A stretch of 56,830 bases of DNA. Origin: Bacteroidota bacterium. Lineage in GTDB: Bacteria; Bacteroidota; Rhodothermia; Rhodothermales; UBA10348. The stretch lies in contig JAJCYR010000094.1 in assembly GCA_029262775.1 (NCBI GenBank), positions 1 through 56,830 on the forward strand. The letters run 5' to 3'. The notes under the pieces were generated by a model. The model did not search any database, was not told the DNA's origin, and saw only the letters and a list, made by a program, of their open reading frames with translations. Position numbers and translations under genes: made by a program. Positions 1 to 8,747 of this stretch are shown here, one piece after another (the stretch's first letter is position 1; each line of letters opens with the position of its first letter).

Positions 1-24
1 TAAAAGCCTTTAAAAGCTTTTAAA
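1..24 (-). terminator. Possible AT-rich terminator after the first barrel gene
   Basis: Positions 9-24 form a perfect 16-bp palindrome (TTTAAAAGCTTTTAAA) overlapping the stop codon of the gene ending at 20. Read on the minus strand, AAAAGC and GCTTTT can pair around a short loop and end in TTTT at the window edge. The stem is weak and AT-rich, and the sequence stops at the edge, so this is only a candidate. Confidence 0.3.
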
Positions 25-961
25 ACGAGTACGTCCCCGTAAGGATGTGCGCGGCGCCACCGAATCCCTCCTCGAACGGCAGCAGCGCATAATCGAATAT
101 GAGTCCGGCCGCTTGCAAACCCGCACCAAACGACCAGTTTCGCAGGTCGTCGTTCGACAAATAGCCCGTGCGCACAACCACCGTCTCGAGCACCACTCCC
201 GATACACCCACATGCACCTGCGTCCGATCCTGCGCCGTGTTGTGCGAGATCTCCGCATACAGATCCGTATCGAACAGCAGCGTCGCATCGAACGCATTCA
301 CGATCCGAAACGGTGAAACGGACGCCCCCACGCGAAAAACGCGGGGCAACTTCGTCGGCTCCACATTCAGCGTGCTCATTTCACCGACATTGGCCAGAGC
401 TGCGCCAAAACGCACATCATCATCGAGAAACGATGCCTGCATGCCCCCATCGAAAGCGTATCCAAACGCCCGGCTCGATGCCAATTGCTCCGACAACACC
501 TTGAAGCCAGCCCCGAATCGCAGATGATTCCCCACGCGTCGTCCGGCGCCCACTCCAATAGCCAGGAACTCCGCCTCGTCGACCCCGGAGTTCAGACCCC
601 CGGCTGGCCTGTCATCTGCATCGCCAAAACGGGTGCTTGACAAAAAGGCCCCGCCCCCCCACCTGGAACCAAAGCGCATGGCCGCAAGCGCCCCATACGT
701 CCGCACATCCGAGATCCAGATATGGTGCGATGCAGCGAGTTGCGTTCCGTCAAAACCGCCGAGCCCGGCAGGATTCCAGAATTCAGCCAGCGCGCCGGTG
801 GCCGTTGCCACCCCCTGATTTCCGAGAGCGAGCGACTCGGCGTCCAGCCCAACCGCCAGAAACGCCAGGCCGGAATCCTGCGCACACACCGAAAGCGCAC
901 CTGCAGCACCGCAGAAAACAAGACACAGAGCCCGGACCATCCGCATGATCGCGCGCCTCAT
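20..961 (-). CDS. PorV/PorQ-family outer membrane barrel protein (copy 1)
   Basis: 313-residue protein with an N-terminal signal peptide ending near VCAQ. The mature N-terminus carries the PorV/PorQ (UPF0164) signature: an F-x-x-x-G-x-x-A-x-x-x-A-L-G-N stretch followed by FWNPAGL. The rest alternates in the way of beta-barrel strands. PorV is the T9SS outer-membrane shuttle that receives substrates with C-terminal signals; whether this paralogue does so is inference. The start chosen is the ATG at 961, which overlaps the upstream stop as ATGA; a longer reading frame to 1015 would lie inside the neighbour. It is the last gene of a long coupled run and adjoins a second paralogue. Confidence 0.82.
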   Translation of the reverse strand: MRRAIMRMVRALCLVFCGAAGALSVCAQDSGLAFLAVGLDAESLALGNQGVATATGALAEFWNPAGLGGFDGTQLAASHHIWISDVRTYGALAAMRFGSRWGGGAFLSSTRFGDADDRPAGGLNSGVDEAEFLAIGVGAGRRVGNHLRFGAGFKVLSEQLASSRAFGYAFDGGMQASFLDDDVRFGAALANVGEMSTLNVEPTKLPRVFRVGASVSPFRIVNAFDATLLFDTDLYAEISHNTAQDRTQVHVGVSGVVLETVVVRTGYLSNDDLRNWSFGAGLQAAGLIFDYALLPFEEGFGGAAHILTGTYSF

Positions 962-1986
962 AGGTCCAGAATCACGGTGAACAGGTTCAAACTCCCTCCC
1001 GCCTGGGCTTCCCACGCAAAGACATATTCCGCCCGGAGATTCAGTTCACCCACTGGTATATCGGCCCGGAATCCGAGCGACGGACGCACGGAGTCGAAGG
1101 CATCTTCGCCGAGCTGTTCGAGGCCCGTCCGAAGCGTGAACCCCGGCGCAACGACATACTCTGCCCCGTAGCGCACTCGCCACTCCTGAAGCGTGATATC
1201 GTCATTGCGCTCGGTCTGTACCACGGAACCACCGAACAGTCGAGTCTCGCGGATACGAACGTCGACGTTGGTCGTCCTTGACTCCACCTCGGCCAACAGG
1301 TGCAGCCCACCATCCATCCGGATATTGGTTACCCCAAAACGAAGCCGTCTCGGAAAATTGTCTGTCACGCTGCGCCCGCTCGACGAGATGGACGACGAGT
1401 CCCACGTGTACCTGGCCAACAGGTCATCGGCCACCAGACCAAGCCCCCAATTTTCGCGCAGTCGATAGCTGAATCCGAGGTCGATTCCTACGGAGCGGGC
1501 GGCCGACAGCCCTTCAAACAGGTCACTCCGGAAAAACTGGAAAGACAGGCCACCGGCAAAACGTTCGCTGAAATTGAGCCCGAATGCCAGAAAACCGGCA
1601 TATTCGTCCACGGACAGATCTCCCGTGTGGAATCCACTATTGTCCCGCCCGTCTATGTCCGTAACCGCCGCATGTATGAGCCCGGCGGCAAATCCGGCGC
1701 GCCCCTGCAGGGGGGCTCCGAGTTGCAGGTATTGGACCGATCTATCGAAGGACAGCAGCCCGGCCGTGGCTGCCAGGTGCTGGGATTCGGTTCTCGGCGC
1801 GTGCGCCGGATTATACCACGGCGACGCCGTACCCGACACGTCACCGGCCAGTGCATTCCCGAGCGCTATGCCCCGGGCTCCGAAGCCAATCCGCGTGAAG
1901 GCACCGGCATTCTGGGCCCATGCGGTGGGCACCATGACCAGCATGAGTGCTCCTGCCACTACAACACGTGTAAATAAACGTCTCAT
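958..1986 (-). CDS. PorV/PorQ-family outer membrane barrel protein (copy 2)
   Basis: 342 residues with a clear signal peptide (hydrophobic core then AWAQ). The start of the mature protein has the family pattern G-A-R-G-I-A-L-G-N-A and a WYNPA motif, followed by many amphipathic strands to a hydrophobic C-terminus (TVILDL). It is a paralogue of the gene downstream, and the two overlap by ATGA. It also overlaps by ATGA the propeller protein upstream, which has a sorting-type C-terminal domain. The order substrate-like protein then two PorV-like barrels suggests cognate partners; this is inference from gene order. The family assignment rests on the N-terminal signature rather than on overall alignment. 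Confidence 0.8.
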   Translation of the reverse strand: MRRLFTRVVVAGALMLVMVPTAWAQNAGAFTRIGFGARGIALGNALAGDVSGTASPWYNPAHAPRTESQHLAATAGLLSFDRSVQYLQLGAPLQGRAGFAAGLIHAAVTDIDGRDNSGFHTGDLSVDEYAGFLAFGLNFSERFAGGLSFQFFRSDLFEGLSAARSVGIDLGFSYRLRENWGLGLVADDLLARYTWDSSSISSSGRSVTDNFPRRLRFGVTNIRMDGGLHLLAEVESRTTNVDVRIRETRLFGGSVVQTERNDDITLQEWRVRYGAEYVVAPGFTLRTGLEQLGEDAFDSVRPSLGFRADIPVGELNLRAEYVFAWEAQAGGSLNLFTVILDL

Positions 1987-3584
1987 TCAATCACCAGAAT
2001 CTTGCCTCGGAACCGGTCATTTCCAGTCTCGACTTCGTAGAAATACACACCGTTGGCAACGCGCGTGCCACGGTCATCCTGGCCGTCCCATACCAGCTCA
2101 TTCGTACCGGCATTGATGGGCGCCGAGACGGTCCGGACTGCATTCATAGCGAAGTCGAAAACGCGAAGATCCCCCTGCCCGTCCCGGTCCGACTCGAACT
2201 TGACCCGGATGAACACATCCGCACTGGGCGAAAACGGATTGGGATACGCAAACGTATCGACGTCGGGCACGCGGCTGGACCGCACATCAGGATTCACCGG
2301 CACATCGGTACGGAAAATGGTCCAACTCAGTCCCCTGTCGCTGGACTTGAGTAGGCCATCGGACGTGCCCACCCACAGCGATCCACTGCGCGTTACCTCG
2401 ACCGAGAATACACTCGAGCCGGGCCGTACGAGACGGGACGGATCGTTCCGGTCCCGGAAATCCGACACAGTGAACCAGGTGCTTCCCTGATTTTCGCTGA
2501 TGAACAGACCGTTGTCTCCAGCGGCATACACCCGGTCCTCGTGAAAAGCAAAGTCGAATATGCGCTCACCGGCGAGAGCCTGCCTGAACGTCGCGCCTCC
2601 GTCTGCCGTAATTGTTACACCGAACTGCCCGTTGATACCGCCACCCACATCGCCCGCATTCCACGTGGCCGCCCAGATGACGGGTCCTTCTGCCGCCAAC
2701 TGTTCCTCAATAGAAATCACCCAGTTACCCGTCAGCGACGATGTGGTCCCGTCGGTCTTGAAGCGCTGCCAGGAATGGCCACCGTCGGTCGATCGGTTCA
2801 GACCACCTGCGGTGCCAGCCCAGACCGTGCCCGTCGCATCGACCAGTACAGAAAAACCCATGTGATTGAGCGACCCCGATCCGGCGAGTTGGGGCTCCAC
2901 CGTGAACTGGTGGATGGAGTCGGGCGAGACGAAGTCCAGGTTGTCCGGGGGCAGTACGACGCGCGACCAGGAGCGGCCCAGATCGTCCGAGCGGCGAATA
3001 CCACTGGCCCAGCCTGCGACCCATACGGAGCCCGAGGCCAGATCCACGTCGATATCGAACGGCGGGCTCTGCTGCGGCGCGATGATGGGAAGTGCGGGTA
3101 GCGTATTGATTCCGAATTCGATGGTGGTTTCGTCGGGCTTATCCAGCTGTGGAAAACGGAAACGGAAGGTGTTACCGCCGTCTTCGCTGATCAAAAATCC
3201 GGCTGCCGTTTGTATACCGTCTCCGTTGGTGTTGTCCGCGCGGCCAATACCCACAGCTACGATGTCGCCCTCGACATCAATCGAGAACATCCGGTTGATG
3301 GTACCAAACAGGGAATCGGTCTGCGCGCGGTGAAATGTGGCCCCGTCATTGACGGTCAGGTTCAGGAACGGGCCAATCCAGACGGAATCTCCCTGCACCA
3401 TCAAATTGGCAATGCTGTTGTTGAGCACGCCAAATTCGCTCACCGGAAGGTCAACAGACTGCGCACGCGACGCACCGGGCACGATAATGGCGACGATGAC
3501 GATGGCCTGCATGCCGGCCATCACACTCGCGGTCCACGCAGAACGCACCGCGTGCCGGGCGGGCTTGCTGAGGGTTGCCGTCAT
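1983..3584 (-). CDS. Secreted Asp-box beta-propeller protein with FlgD-Ig/T9SS-type C-terminal domain
   Basis: 533 residues. After a signal peptide (about 1-41) there are six Asp-box-like turns typical of BNR/sialidase-type propellers: SEDGGNTF (133), SDDLGRSW (199), STDGGHSW (265), TADGGATF (326), SENQGSTW (363) and SSDRGLSW (414). Residues 445-533 are a sorting-type or FlgD-Ig module with AYPNPF, a WDGQDDRG turn and NGVYFYEV before the end. Such proteins are secreted or surface-attached, usually by T9SS in this group. No catalytic sialidase residues were identified, so an enzyme function is not claimed. It is coupled by ATGA overlaps to the lipoprotein upstream and the PorV-like gene downstream. 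Confidence 0.82.
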   Translation of the reverse strand: MTATLSKPARHAVRSAWTASVMAGMQAIVIVAIIVPGASRAQSVDLPVSEFGVLNNSIANLMVQGDSVWIGPFLNLTVNDGATFHRAQTDSLFGTINRMFSIDVEGDIVAVGIGRADNTNGDGIQTAAGFLISEDGGNTFRFRFPQLDKPDETTIEFGINTLPALPIIAPQQSPPFDIDVDLASGSVWVAGWASGIRRSDDLGRSWSRVVLPPDNLDFVSPDSIHQFTVEPQLAGSGSLNHMGFSVLVDATGTVWAGTAGGLNRSTDGGHSWQRFKTDGTTSSLTGNWVISIEEQLAAEGPVIWAATWNAGDVGGGINGQFGVTITADGGATFRQALAGERIFDFAFHEDRVYAAGDNGLFISENQGSTWFTVSDFRDRNDPSRLVRPGSSVFSVEVTRSGSLWVGTSDGLLKSSDRGLSWTIFRTDVPVNPDVRSSRVPDVDTFAYPNPFSPSADVFIRVKFESDRDGQGDLRVFDFAMNAVRTVSAPINAGTNELVWDGQDDRGTRVANGVYFYEVETGNDRFRGKILVIE

Positions 3585-4375
3585 TGAACTTCCAGGATTC
3601 GGGTGATAGATACACTCTCAAGGCCCGTACGGTCGACTGCCTTGAATTCAAAGCTGTTGGGACCGGCAGCATTCTCCGCGGCAAGCGCGATGGTCAGCGT
3701 GAAGCGGCCATCTCCCCGAGTCTCATCTCCACTCGATCCGAAGCCGGCATTGCACGTACCCCTGTCCCCGTCATCGCACAGGAGCAGCGTCACGCCCCCA
3801 TTCACAATGACTTCCACGCGGGCAATGTTTGCCAGCCCGTCGGGGTCAGAAACCGTTGCGACGATGGGAATGGACACGGGTGGTTGACCTGCAGCCGGTC
3901 GCTGCACGGCGTCAGGCATGTCGATGGCTACAATCTCCGGCGGCGCATTGGAGCCTGTGACATCCAATCTTCCGACCAGCTTGTTTCCGATCGCCCCGCG
4001 GGCATCCGAGGCGGTCACGACTACGGGGAATGACCCGGCCGTACCAGCGGGAAGCGTAACCAGAACGGTGGCCTGCTGCTGGCCGCTCGTGGCGGGCAGG
4101 ATTTCCTGTCCGAGAGGCGCCCCCCCCGACGCGCTCGCCTGCACCGTCACGAAGACCTGTTCCAGGTCATCATTGGCGTCCGTCGCGCTGAAAGATACGA
4201 GTACTTCGACCTGGCTCTCGACTCCCGGCGTCGCCGCCACGACGTCGGGCGTGACGACGAGATTGCTCACTACGGGAGGCTGCTGAAACACGTCTTCCGT
4301 TCCCGGCGCGCTGTCACACCCCGCCATCAAAAACACGCCTGCGAGCAGGGCACAACACATTCTTTCAGAGTACAT
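3581..4375 (-). CDS. Lipoprotein with tandem Ig-like/cadherin-like domains
   Basis: 264 residues from the ATG at 4375. The N-terminus ends in the lipobox LMAGC, so signal peptidase II processing and lipid anchoring are expected. Two all-beta stretches follow (about 35-140 and 145-264) with the look of Ig/PKD-type modules: FSATDANDDLEQV and ATVSDPDGLANIA are typical strands with acidic turns. The start overlaps the M50 protease end by 11 bp; an ATG at 4360 is an alternative giving a shorter leader. It ends in an ATGA overlap with the propeller gene. Its function is unknown; a structural partner of the propeller protein is a guess from coupling. Confidence 0.75.
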   Translation of the reverse strand: MYSERMCCALLAGVFLMAGCDSAPGTEDVFQQPPVVSNLVVTPDVVAATPGVESQVEVLVSFSATDANDDLEQVFVTVQASASGGAPLGQEILPATSGQQQATVLVTLPAGTAGSFPVVVTASDARGAIGNKLVGRLDVTGSNAPPEIVAIDMPDAVQRPAAGQPPVSIPIVATVSDPDGLANIARVEVIVNGGVTLLLCDDGDRGTCNAGFGSSGDETRGDGRFTLTIALAAENAAGPNSFEFKAVDRTGLESVSITRILEVQ

Positions 4376-5561
4376 ACAGAGGTCGGATGCTGAAGCAGAG
4401 CACGAAAATGACCATGCTGGCATATGCCATCCACCGGCGGACGGGTGACAAAGGCTGCATGTAAAGCACGGGAGGATGATCCACCTTGATGAAAACCACG
4501 ATCAGCAGACACCAGATGAGCCAACCGGTGTACCCGAACGTCGATACGGCAAACGGGATCCGCGAAAGAAGGGCAATTATGAGCGTGACGGCAATCAGCA
4601 TGGGAGCCACAAGGTCGGGATCTGTCCGGAAAATGCGCTGCAGGAACAGATACATCATGATGGCCAGCAGGACCCAGGGTGCACCCGGAAGCCATGGAAA
4701 CCAGGCGTAGGCCGCCTGTGACGCCTCTCCCACAAAGCCGAGTCCCCCCGAAACCAGCAGAAACAACACGAATCCGCGGGCCAGACGTCCGTGCCATTTG
4801 GGCCCGGCCAGGGCATAGAGAATGTGTCCGCCGTCGAGTTGACCGACCGGCAGCAGGTTGAGCGCCGTGAAAAAGAGCCCGAGCCACCCGGCAAACAGCA
4901 CCGGGTAATGATACATTTCCCACATGGGGGGTGCGTGCTCGGCAAACGACGTGACGAGCCAGTAGAGCGGCGTCATGCCCACTACCAGCGTAAAGTTGTC
5001 TCCCTGCGGCGAGGCTCCGAGGACGGTGGCCACATCGGGCGCGGCTGACGGGAATTGCCCGTAGCGCGAGATGAACTGCTTCAAGGCCTCATGCCCCGGT
5101 ATGCCCATCATGTAGTCGGGGCCCGGCAGCGTCGCCAGACCCACCACAAGTACACCAACCGCGACCACAAAGCCAGCCAGCGGACCAGCCGCTCCGACAT
5201 CGAACAGCGTCCGCATATCCGGTATAGGCTGCCGAATCCGAATAACCGCACCGAACGTGCCAATACCATTGAAGGGAAACGGAATGTAGTACGGTAGACT
5301 GGTGCGGACGTGGTGAAACCGGGCGGCGAAATAGTGTCCGAACTCATGCACGGTCAGAAAGAGTAGTAGCGATCCGCCGTAGAGCAGGCCATCCTGCAGC
5401 CATGGCCACGAAATGCGCATTCCCATCAGAAAGAACAGCGGAGCCGCCTCGCCATACACGATTTCCCGGCCGGCCATCGTAGCACCGGCAAGAATGGTCG
5501 ATCCGAGCGTCACGGCAAACAGGGCCAGGTGCAACAGGTAACGGTCCTTGTATTGTGGCAT
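4365..5561 (-). CDS. Site-2 protease family (M50) integral membrane metalloprotease
   Basis: 398-residue polytopic membrane protein. The zinc-binding HEFGH motif is at 72-76 inside a membrane helix, and the second ligand motif NLLPVGQLDGGH is at 235-246, the paired signature of S2P-type proteases. A G-A-A-G-P-L-A-G stretch (123-130) matches the conserved hairpin of the EcfE/FtsEX-like branch. There is no PDZ domain between the motifs, unlike RseP. Such enzymes cut transmembrane segments to release regulators or clear signal peptides. The ATG at 5561 overlaps the aminotransferase stop by one base. The substrate is unknown; the coupled lipoprotein and barrel genes make an envelope role plausible. 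Confidence 0.88.
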   Translation of the reverse strand: MPQYKDRYLLHLALFAVTLGSTILAGATMAGREIVYGEAAPLFFLMGMRISWPWLQDGLLYGGSLLLFLTVHEFGHYFAARFHHVRTSLPYYIPFPFNGIGTFGAVIRIRQPIPDMRTLFDVGAAGPLAGFVVAVGVLVVGLATLPGPDYMMGIPGHEALKQFISRYGQFPSAAPDVATVLGASPQGDNFTLVVGMTPLYWLVTSFAEHAPPMWEMYHYPVLFAGWLGLFFTALNLLPVGQLDGGHILYALAGPKWHGRLARGFVLFLLVSGGLGFVGEASQAAYAWFPWLPGAPWVLLAIMMYLFLQRIFRTDPDLVAPMLIAVTLIIALLSRIPFAVSTFGYTGWLIWCLLIVVFIKVDHPPVLYMQPLSPVRRWMAYASMVIFVLCFSIRPLYVL

Positions 5562-6778
5562 CAGGCGTGGTCCAGAGCATCGAAAGCACGTACCATGCGC
5601 TCCACGGCCGTTCCGAGGTTCTCCAGTGAGGCCGCATACGACAACCGGATGCCCCGATGCCCCCCAAAAGCGGAGCCGGGCACGAGTGCCACGTCATAGG
5701 CTTCCAGCAGATAAAAACAGAGTGCTTCCGTGGAATCCACTACCGTTCCCTCCTCTGTGCGGGCACCCAGGTAGGCACCCACGTCCGGGAACAGGTAAAA
5801 CGCCCCCTCGGGCTCAGGGCAGACCAGGTCAGGTATGGTTCTGAGGCCGGCAAGCGTGACGTCGCGACGATGCCGAAAGGCCTTGACCATCTCGTCGATG
5901 GGGCCGGAAGACATATTAAGCGCTGCAATTCCTGCACGTTGGGATATGGAACACGGTCCCGAGGTGTATTGCCCCTGGAGCTTCGAAGCCGCCTGGACAA
6001 TATCCGGCCGGGCTGCCATGTACCCAAGGCGCCAACCCGTCATGGCCCACGCCTTGGAAAACCCGTTCACCGTAATGGTCCGGTCCTTGATGGACGCCCA
6101 GGAGGCGATGGATACATGCTCCACGCCATAGACCAGATGTTCATAGATCTCATCTGAAATCACGTACACGTGCTCATGTCGCTCCAGTACCTCCACGAGA
6201 GCCGCCATTTCGCTACGCGTGTATACGCTTCCGGTCGGATTACTCGGCGAGCACAGAATGACCAGGCGCGTCCGGTCTGTTATGGCCGCCTCAAGCTGCT
6301 CGGGAGACATTTTCCAGTCCGATGCAACGCCCGTCGTCACGACAATCGGATTACCGCCTGAGAACCGGACCATCTCGGGGTAGGACACCCAATACGGTGC
6401 CGGAATCACGACTTCGTCGCCCGGTCGGCAGAGTACGGTTACCGCCTGCATCACCGACTGCTTGGCCCCGTTCGAACAGATAATCTGTCCCGGATCATAC
6501 TCCAGTCCGTTGTCTGCCAGCAGCTTTCGGGCAATGGCATCCCGCAGTTCTGGCGTGCCTTTATTGTCCGTATAATGCGTGAATCCCTCCCTGATGGCCG
6601 CGATAGCCGCCTCCCTTACCGGAGCGGGCGTATCGAAATCCGGCTCGCCCGCGCTGAGACCAATCACAGGGTGTCCTGCGCGTCGGCGTTCGGCTGCCCG
6701 TGCTGTCATGGCCAGTGTGGCCGACGGCTGCATGGCCTCCAGGCGGGGATTGAAAGATTCAGTCACGGTGGGCATCAT
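5561..6778 (-). CDS. Class I PLP aminotransferase, aspartate aminotransferase type
   Basis: 405 residues of fold-type I. Visible landmarks: GEPDFDTP near 44, SNPTG at 179-183, SDEIYE at 208-213 for the cofactor ring Asp/Tyr, the Schiff-base lysine K242 in NGFSKAWAMTGWR, and the substrate-carboxylate arginine in GIRLSYA near the C-terminus. This pattern is that of the bacterial subgroup Ib aspartate aminotransferases, which exchange aspartate and 2-oxoglutarate for oxaloacetate and glutamate; some members also act on prephenate or other substrates, so exact specificity is open. Two adjacent ATGs (6778, 6775) are possible starts, both touching the coaD stop. It sits between coaD and the M50 gene in the coupled run. 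Confidence 0.92.
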   Translation of the reverse strand: MMPTVTESFNPRLEAMQPSATLAMTARAAERRRAGHPVIGLSAGEPDFDTPAPVREAAIAAIREGFTHYTDNKGTPELRDAIARKLLADNGLEYDPGQIICSNGAKQSVMQAVTVLCRPGDEVVIPAPYWVSYPEMVRFSGGNPIVVTTGVASDWKMSPEQLEAAITDRTRLVILCSPSNPTGSVYTRSEMAALVEVLERHEHVYVISDEIYEHLVYGVEHVSIASWASIKDRTITVNGFSKAWAMTGWRLGYMAARPDIVQAASKLQGQYTSGPCSISQRAGIAALNMSSGPIDEMVKAFRHRRDVTLAGLRTIPDLVCPEPEGAFYLFPDVGAYLGARTEEGTVVDSTEALCFYLLEAYDVALVPGSAFGGHRGIRLSYAASLENLGTAVERMVRAFDALDHA

Positions 6779-7269
6779 TGTAGACCAGGTACGTCGGTGT
6801 TATTCAGCACCCGCAATACGGGAAGTGGGACAAAACTGGAAATATCACCACCCCAGTGGTGAATTTCGCGGACAATGGATGAGGACACCAGCGCGTACTG
6901 TTCGCCTGTCATGAGAAACACGGTTTCGATATCAGGTGCCAGGCGGCGGTTCGCGAATGCCATCCTGAATTCGTACTCGAAGTCAGACACCTGACGCAGC
7001 CCCCTGACGAGCGCGCACGCTCCCCGGCTACCCGCATAATCGGCCAACAGGCCCGTGAAGCTTCGAACCGTGACATTATCAAGGTGCGACGTGCAGTCCT
7101 CTACAAGCTCACGCCGCTGCTCCAATGTGAGGAGCCGTTTCTTGTTCGTGTTCTCGGCAACGGTAACCTCGACACGGTCGAACAGCCGACTGGCCCGTTC
7201 CACAATGTCCAGGTGCCCCAACGTGAAGGGGTCGAAAGACCCCGGATACAATGCCAATCGTGCGCTCAT
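6775..7269 (-). CDS. coaD: Phosphopantetheine adenylyltransferase
   Basis: 164 residues, the normal length for CoaD. It has the nucleotidyltransferase motif YPGSFDPFTLGH near the N-terminus, the RGLRQVSDFEYE stretch near 90-101, and SSSIVRE near 130 for the second nucleotide-binding motif. The enzyme transfers AMP from ATP to 4'-phosphopantetheine to give dephospho-CoA, the penultimate step of coenzyme A synthesis, in the cytoplasm. The ATG at 7269 overlaps the rsmD stop by four bases; rsmD-coaD adjacency is common in bacteria, which supports both calls. Confidence 0.97.
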   Translation of the reverse strand: MSARLALYPGSFDPFTLGHLDIVERASRLFDRVEVTVAENTNKKRLLTLEQRRELVEDCTSHLDNVTVRSFTGLLADYAGSRGACALVRGLRQVSDFEYEFRMAFANRRLAPDIETVFLMTGEQYALVSSSIVREIHHWGGDISSFVPLPVLRVLNNTDVPGLQ

Positions 7270-7811
7270 GATTCGTATCCATACATGAAAACGGACACAT
7301 TGGTCCTGCCGTACCTGCGCGAGGTCTCACAATCGGGATGATCGGCAAAGGCCATGTGCCTGTCGTGCTCCAGAACGAACAGCCCCCCCGGACTCACAAC
7401 GTGTTTGACCGCTTCCGGCAACAGGACAACCTCTTTCATGGTGTACGGCGGATCTGCAAGTACAAGGTCATACGCGTGCTCATCTGTTCGGCGCAATACG
7501 TCGAACGCATCTCTGAGCTCAAACGAACACGGCAGGTCCCGATCGAGCGTTGCTGCATTTTCCTCCGCAGCGGCAATAGCTCGCGGCTCCAGGTCGACAA
7601 AACGAACCAGACCCGCTCCCCGGCTCAGCGCCTCCAGGCCCAGCGATCCGGAGCCACAATACAGATCAAGGACTCGGGCATTTTCCAGGTCCAACCGGCT
7701 GGATATGAGGTTGAACATCGATTCCCGCGCCCGGTCCGTCGTAGGACGTGTTACACGGCCTGCGGGCGCGTTGATGGTCCGTGTCCGATACGTTCCAGCA
7801 ATAATGCGCAT
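7266..7811 (-). CDS. rsmD: 16S rRNA (guanine(966)-N(2))-methyltransferase
   Basis: 181 residues from the ATG at 7811 (MRIIAGTYR), the usual RsmD N-terminus; the frame remains open to 7847 but those residues do not match the family. The SAM-binding loop is VLDLYCGSGSLGLEALSRG and the catalytic motif is DPPY. RsmD methylates G966 of 16S rRNA in the 30S subunit. The ERESMFNL-like RARESMFNLI segment before the SAM loop is also characteristic. It lies 32 bp after the PilM-like gene and overlaps coaD by ATGA. Confidence 0.95.
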   Translation of the reverse strand: MRIIAGTYRTRTINAPAGRVTRPTTDRARESMFNLISSRLDLENARVLDLYCGSGSLGLEALSRGAGLVRFVDLEPRAIAAAEENAATLDRDLPCSFELRDAFDVLRRTDEHAYDLVLADPPYTMKEVVLLPEAVKHVVSPGGLFVLEHDRHMAFADHPDCETSRRYGRTNVSVFMYGYES

Positions 7812-7843
7812 AGTCACAAAGTCACAAGAAGCAAGAAGGCTGT

Positions 7844-8743
7844 TCAATAGACGGCGGCTCCCACGGTCGTGAGAAACGCTTCAAATCCGAAATCGGCCTC
7901 CAGCCGCCCCTCCTCCAGATTCACAACAGGACCTGGATTGGCCAGTTCAACGCGGCCGGACCAGACATCATGCAGCGCTCCCATGAGGCTGCCATCGACG
8001 CGGTCTCCATGCAGCAGGACTTTCTCCACGCTGTTGACATCCATTCCAAGCCGGCGCACCGCGTCGAGACTGAAATAAATGCGATCCGACTCGTCTCTGG
8101 CCTCAATCACCGTATCGGCGCGCCGCGTGGCGTGCACGATGACCTGGTATTCCGTGTACTGGTCATAGGCCCCCAACAGCAATACACAGCTGGCCGCCGA
8201 TGTCTCTATGAGCGGCCACGCTCCGTGATACACGGCCGTAGCGGACGGCACCAGATGGAGCGGAGTATCTCCAAATACGCTGCAGACATCCCCGACCCGA
8301 TCTGAAATCTGCCCGTCCACGTGATACACGTGTACCGGGATCGGAGCGCCACTTCCCACAGCGTTTCCTTTGGTAGGATAGAGGTCGCCCCCGGTCTTTC
8401 CGCCAGTCAACAGGGAGGCCTCAAAGGCAAGCATGGACTCCCGTTCGGAGGGCGTGGCCGTCTCTTCGACCGCAGTCCGGAAGGCGGTTGTGCAGGCCGC
8501 AGGAACGACGCAGCGTACTTCGTCCACCCCGGTAGAAGAAAAGACATCCGAGACCGCACGTCGCATGACATCCAGCTTCCGCGAAGCCGCGCTACCGAAC
8601 AATTCGCGCTCGGCGTTGAATTCGAAGTCACAACTACCCAATCGAACCAATCCCCAACCGGATTCCCGTCGCTCCACTTCCACGTAGCGCATGACACCAC
8701 GGGAGAAGGAAATACCAACTCGTGTGTGGGCGTCGGGACTCAA
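7844..8743 (-). CDS. PilM-like actin-fold protein
   Basis: 299 residues. The N-terminus VGISFSRGVMRYVEVER resembles the phosphate-1 region of PilM/FtsA-type actin folds, and a strand VLLLGAYDQYTEYQVIV near the middle and VEKVLLHGDRV later resemble the second phosphate and adenosine regions. PilM binds the cytoplasmic tail of PilN in type IV pilus or type II secretion assembly. Similarity is weak, so the call is a fold-level inference. The start is TTG at 8743: a GGGAG ribosome binding site lies seven bases upstream and the next ATG (codon 18) would delete the first nucleotide-binding strand. The gene upstream has a PilN/O-like layout. No other pilus gene is in the window. Confidence 0.6.
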   Translation of the reverse strand: MSPDAHTRVGISFSRGVMRYVEVERRESGWGLVRLGSCDFEFNAERELFGSAASRKLDVMRRAVSDVFSSTGVDEVRCVVPAACTTAFRTAVEETATPSERESMLAFEASLLTGGKTGGDLYPTKGNAVGSGAPIPVHVYHVDGQISDRVGDVCSVFGDTPLHLVPSATAVYHGAWPLIETSAASCVLLLGAYDQYTEYQVIVHATRRADTVIEARDESDRIYFSLDAVRRLGMDVNSVEKVLLHGDRVDGSLMGALHDVWSGRVELANPGPVVNLEEGRLEADFGFEAFLTTVGAAVY

Positions 8744-8747
8744 ACAA

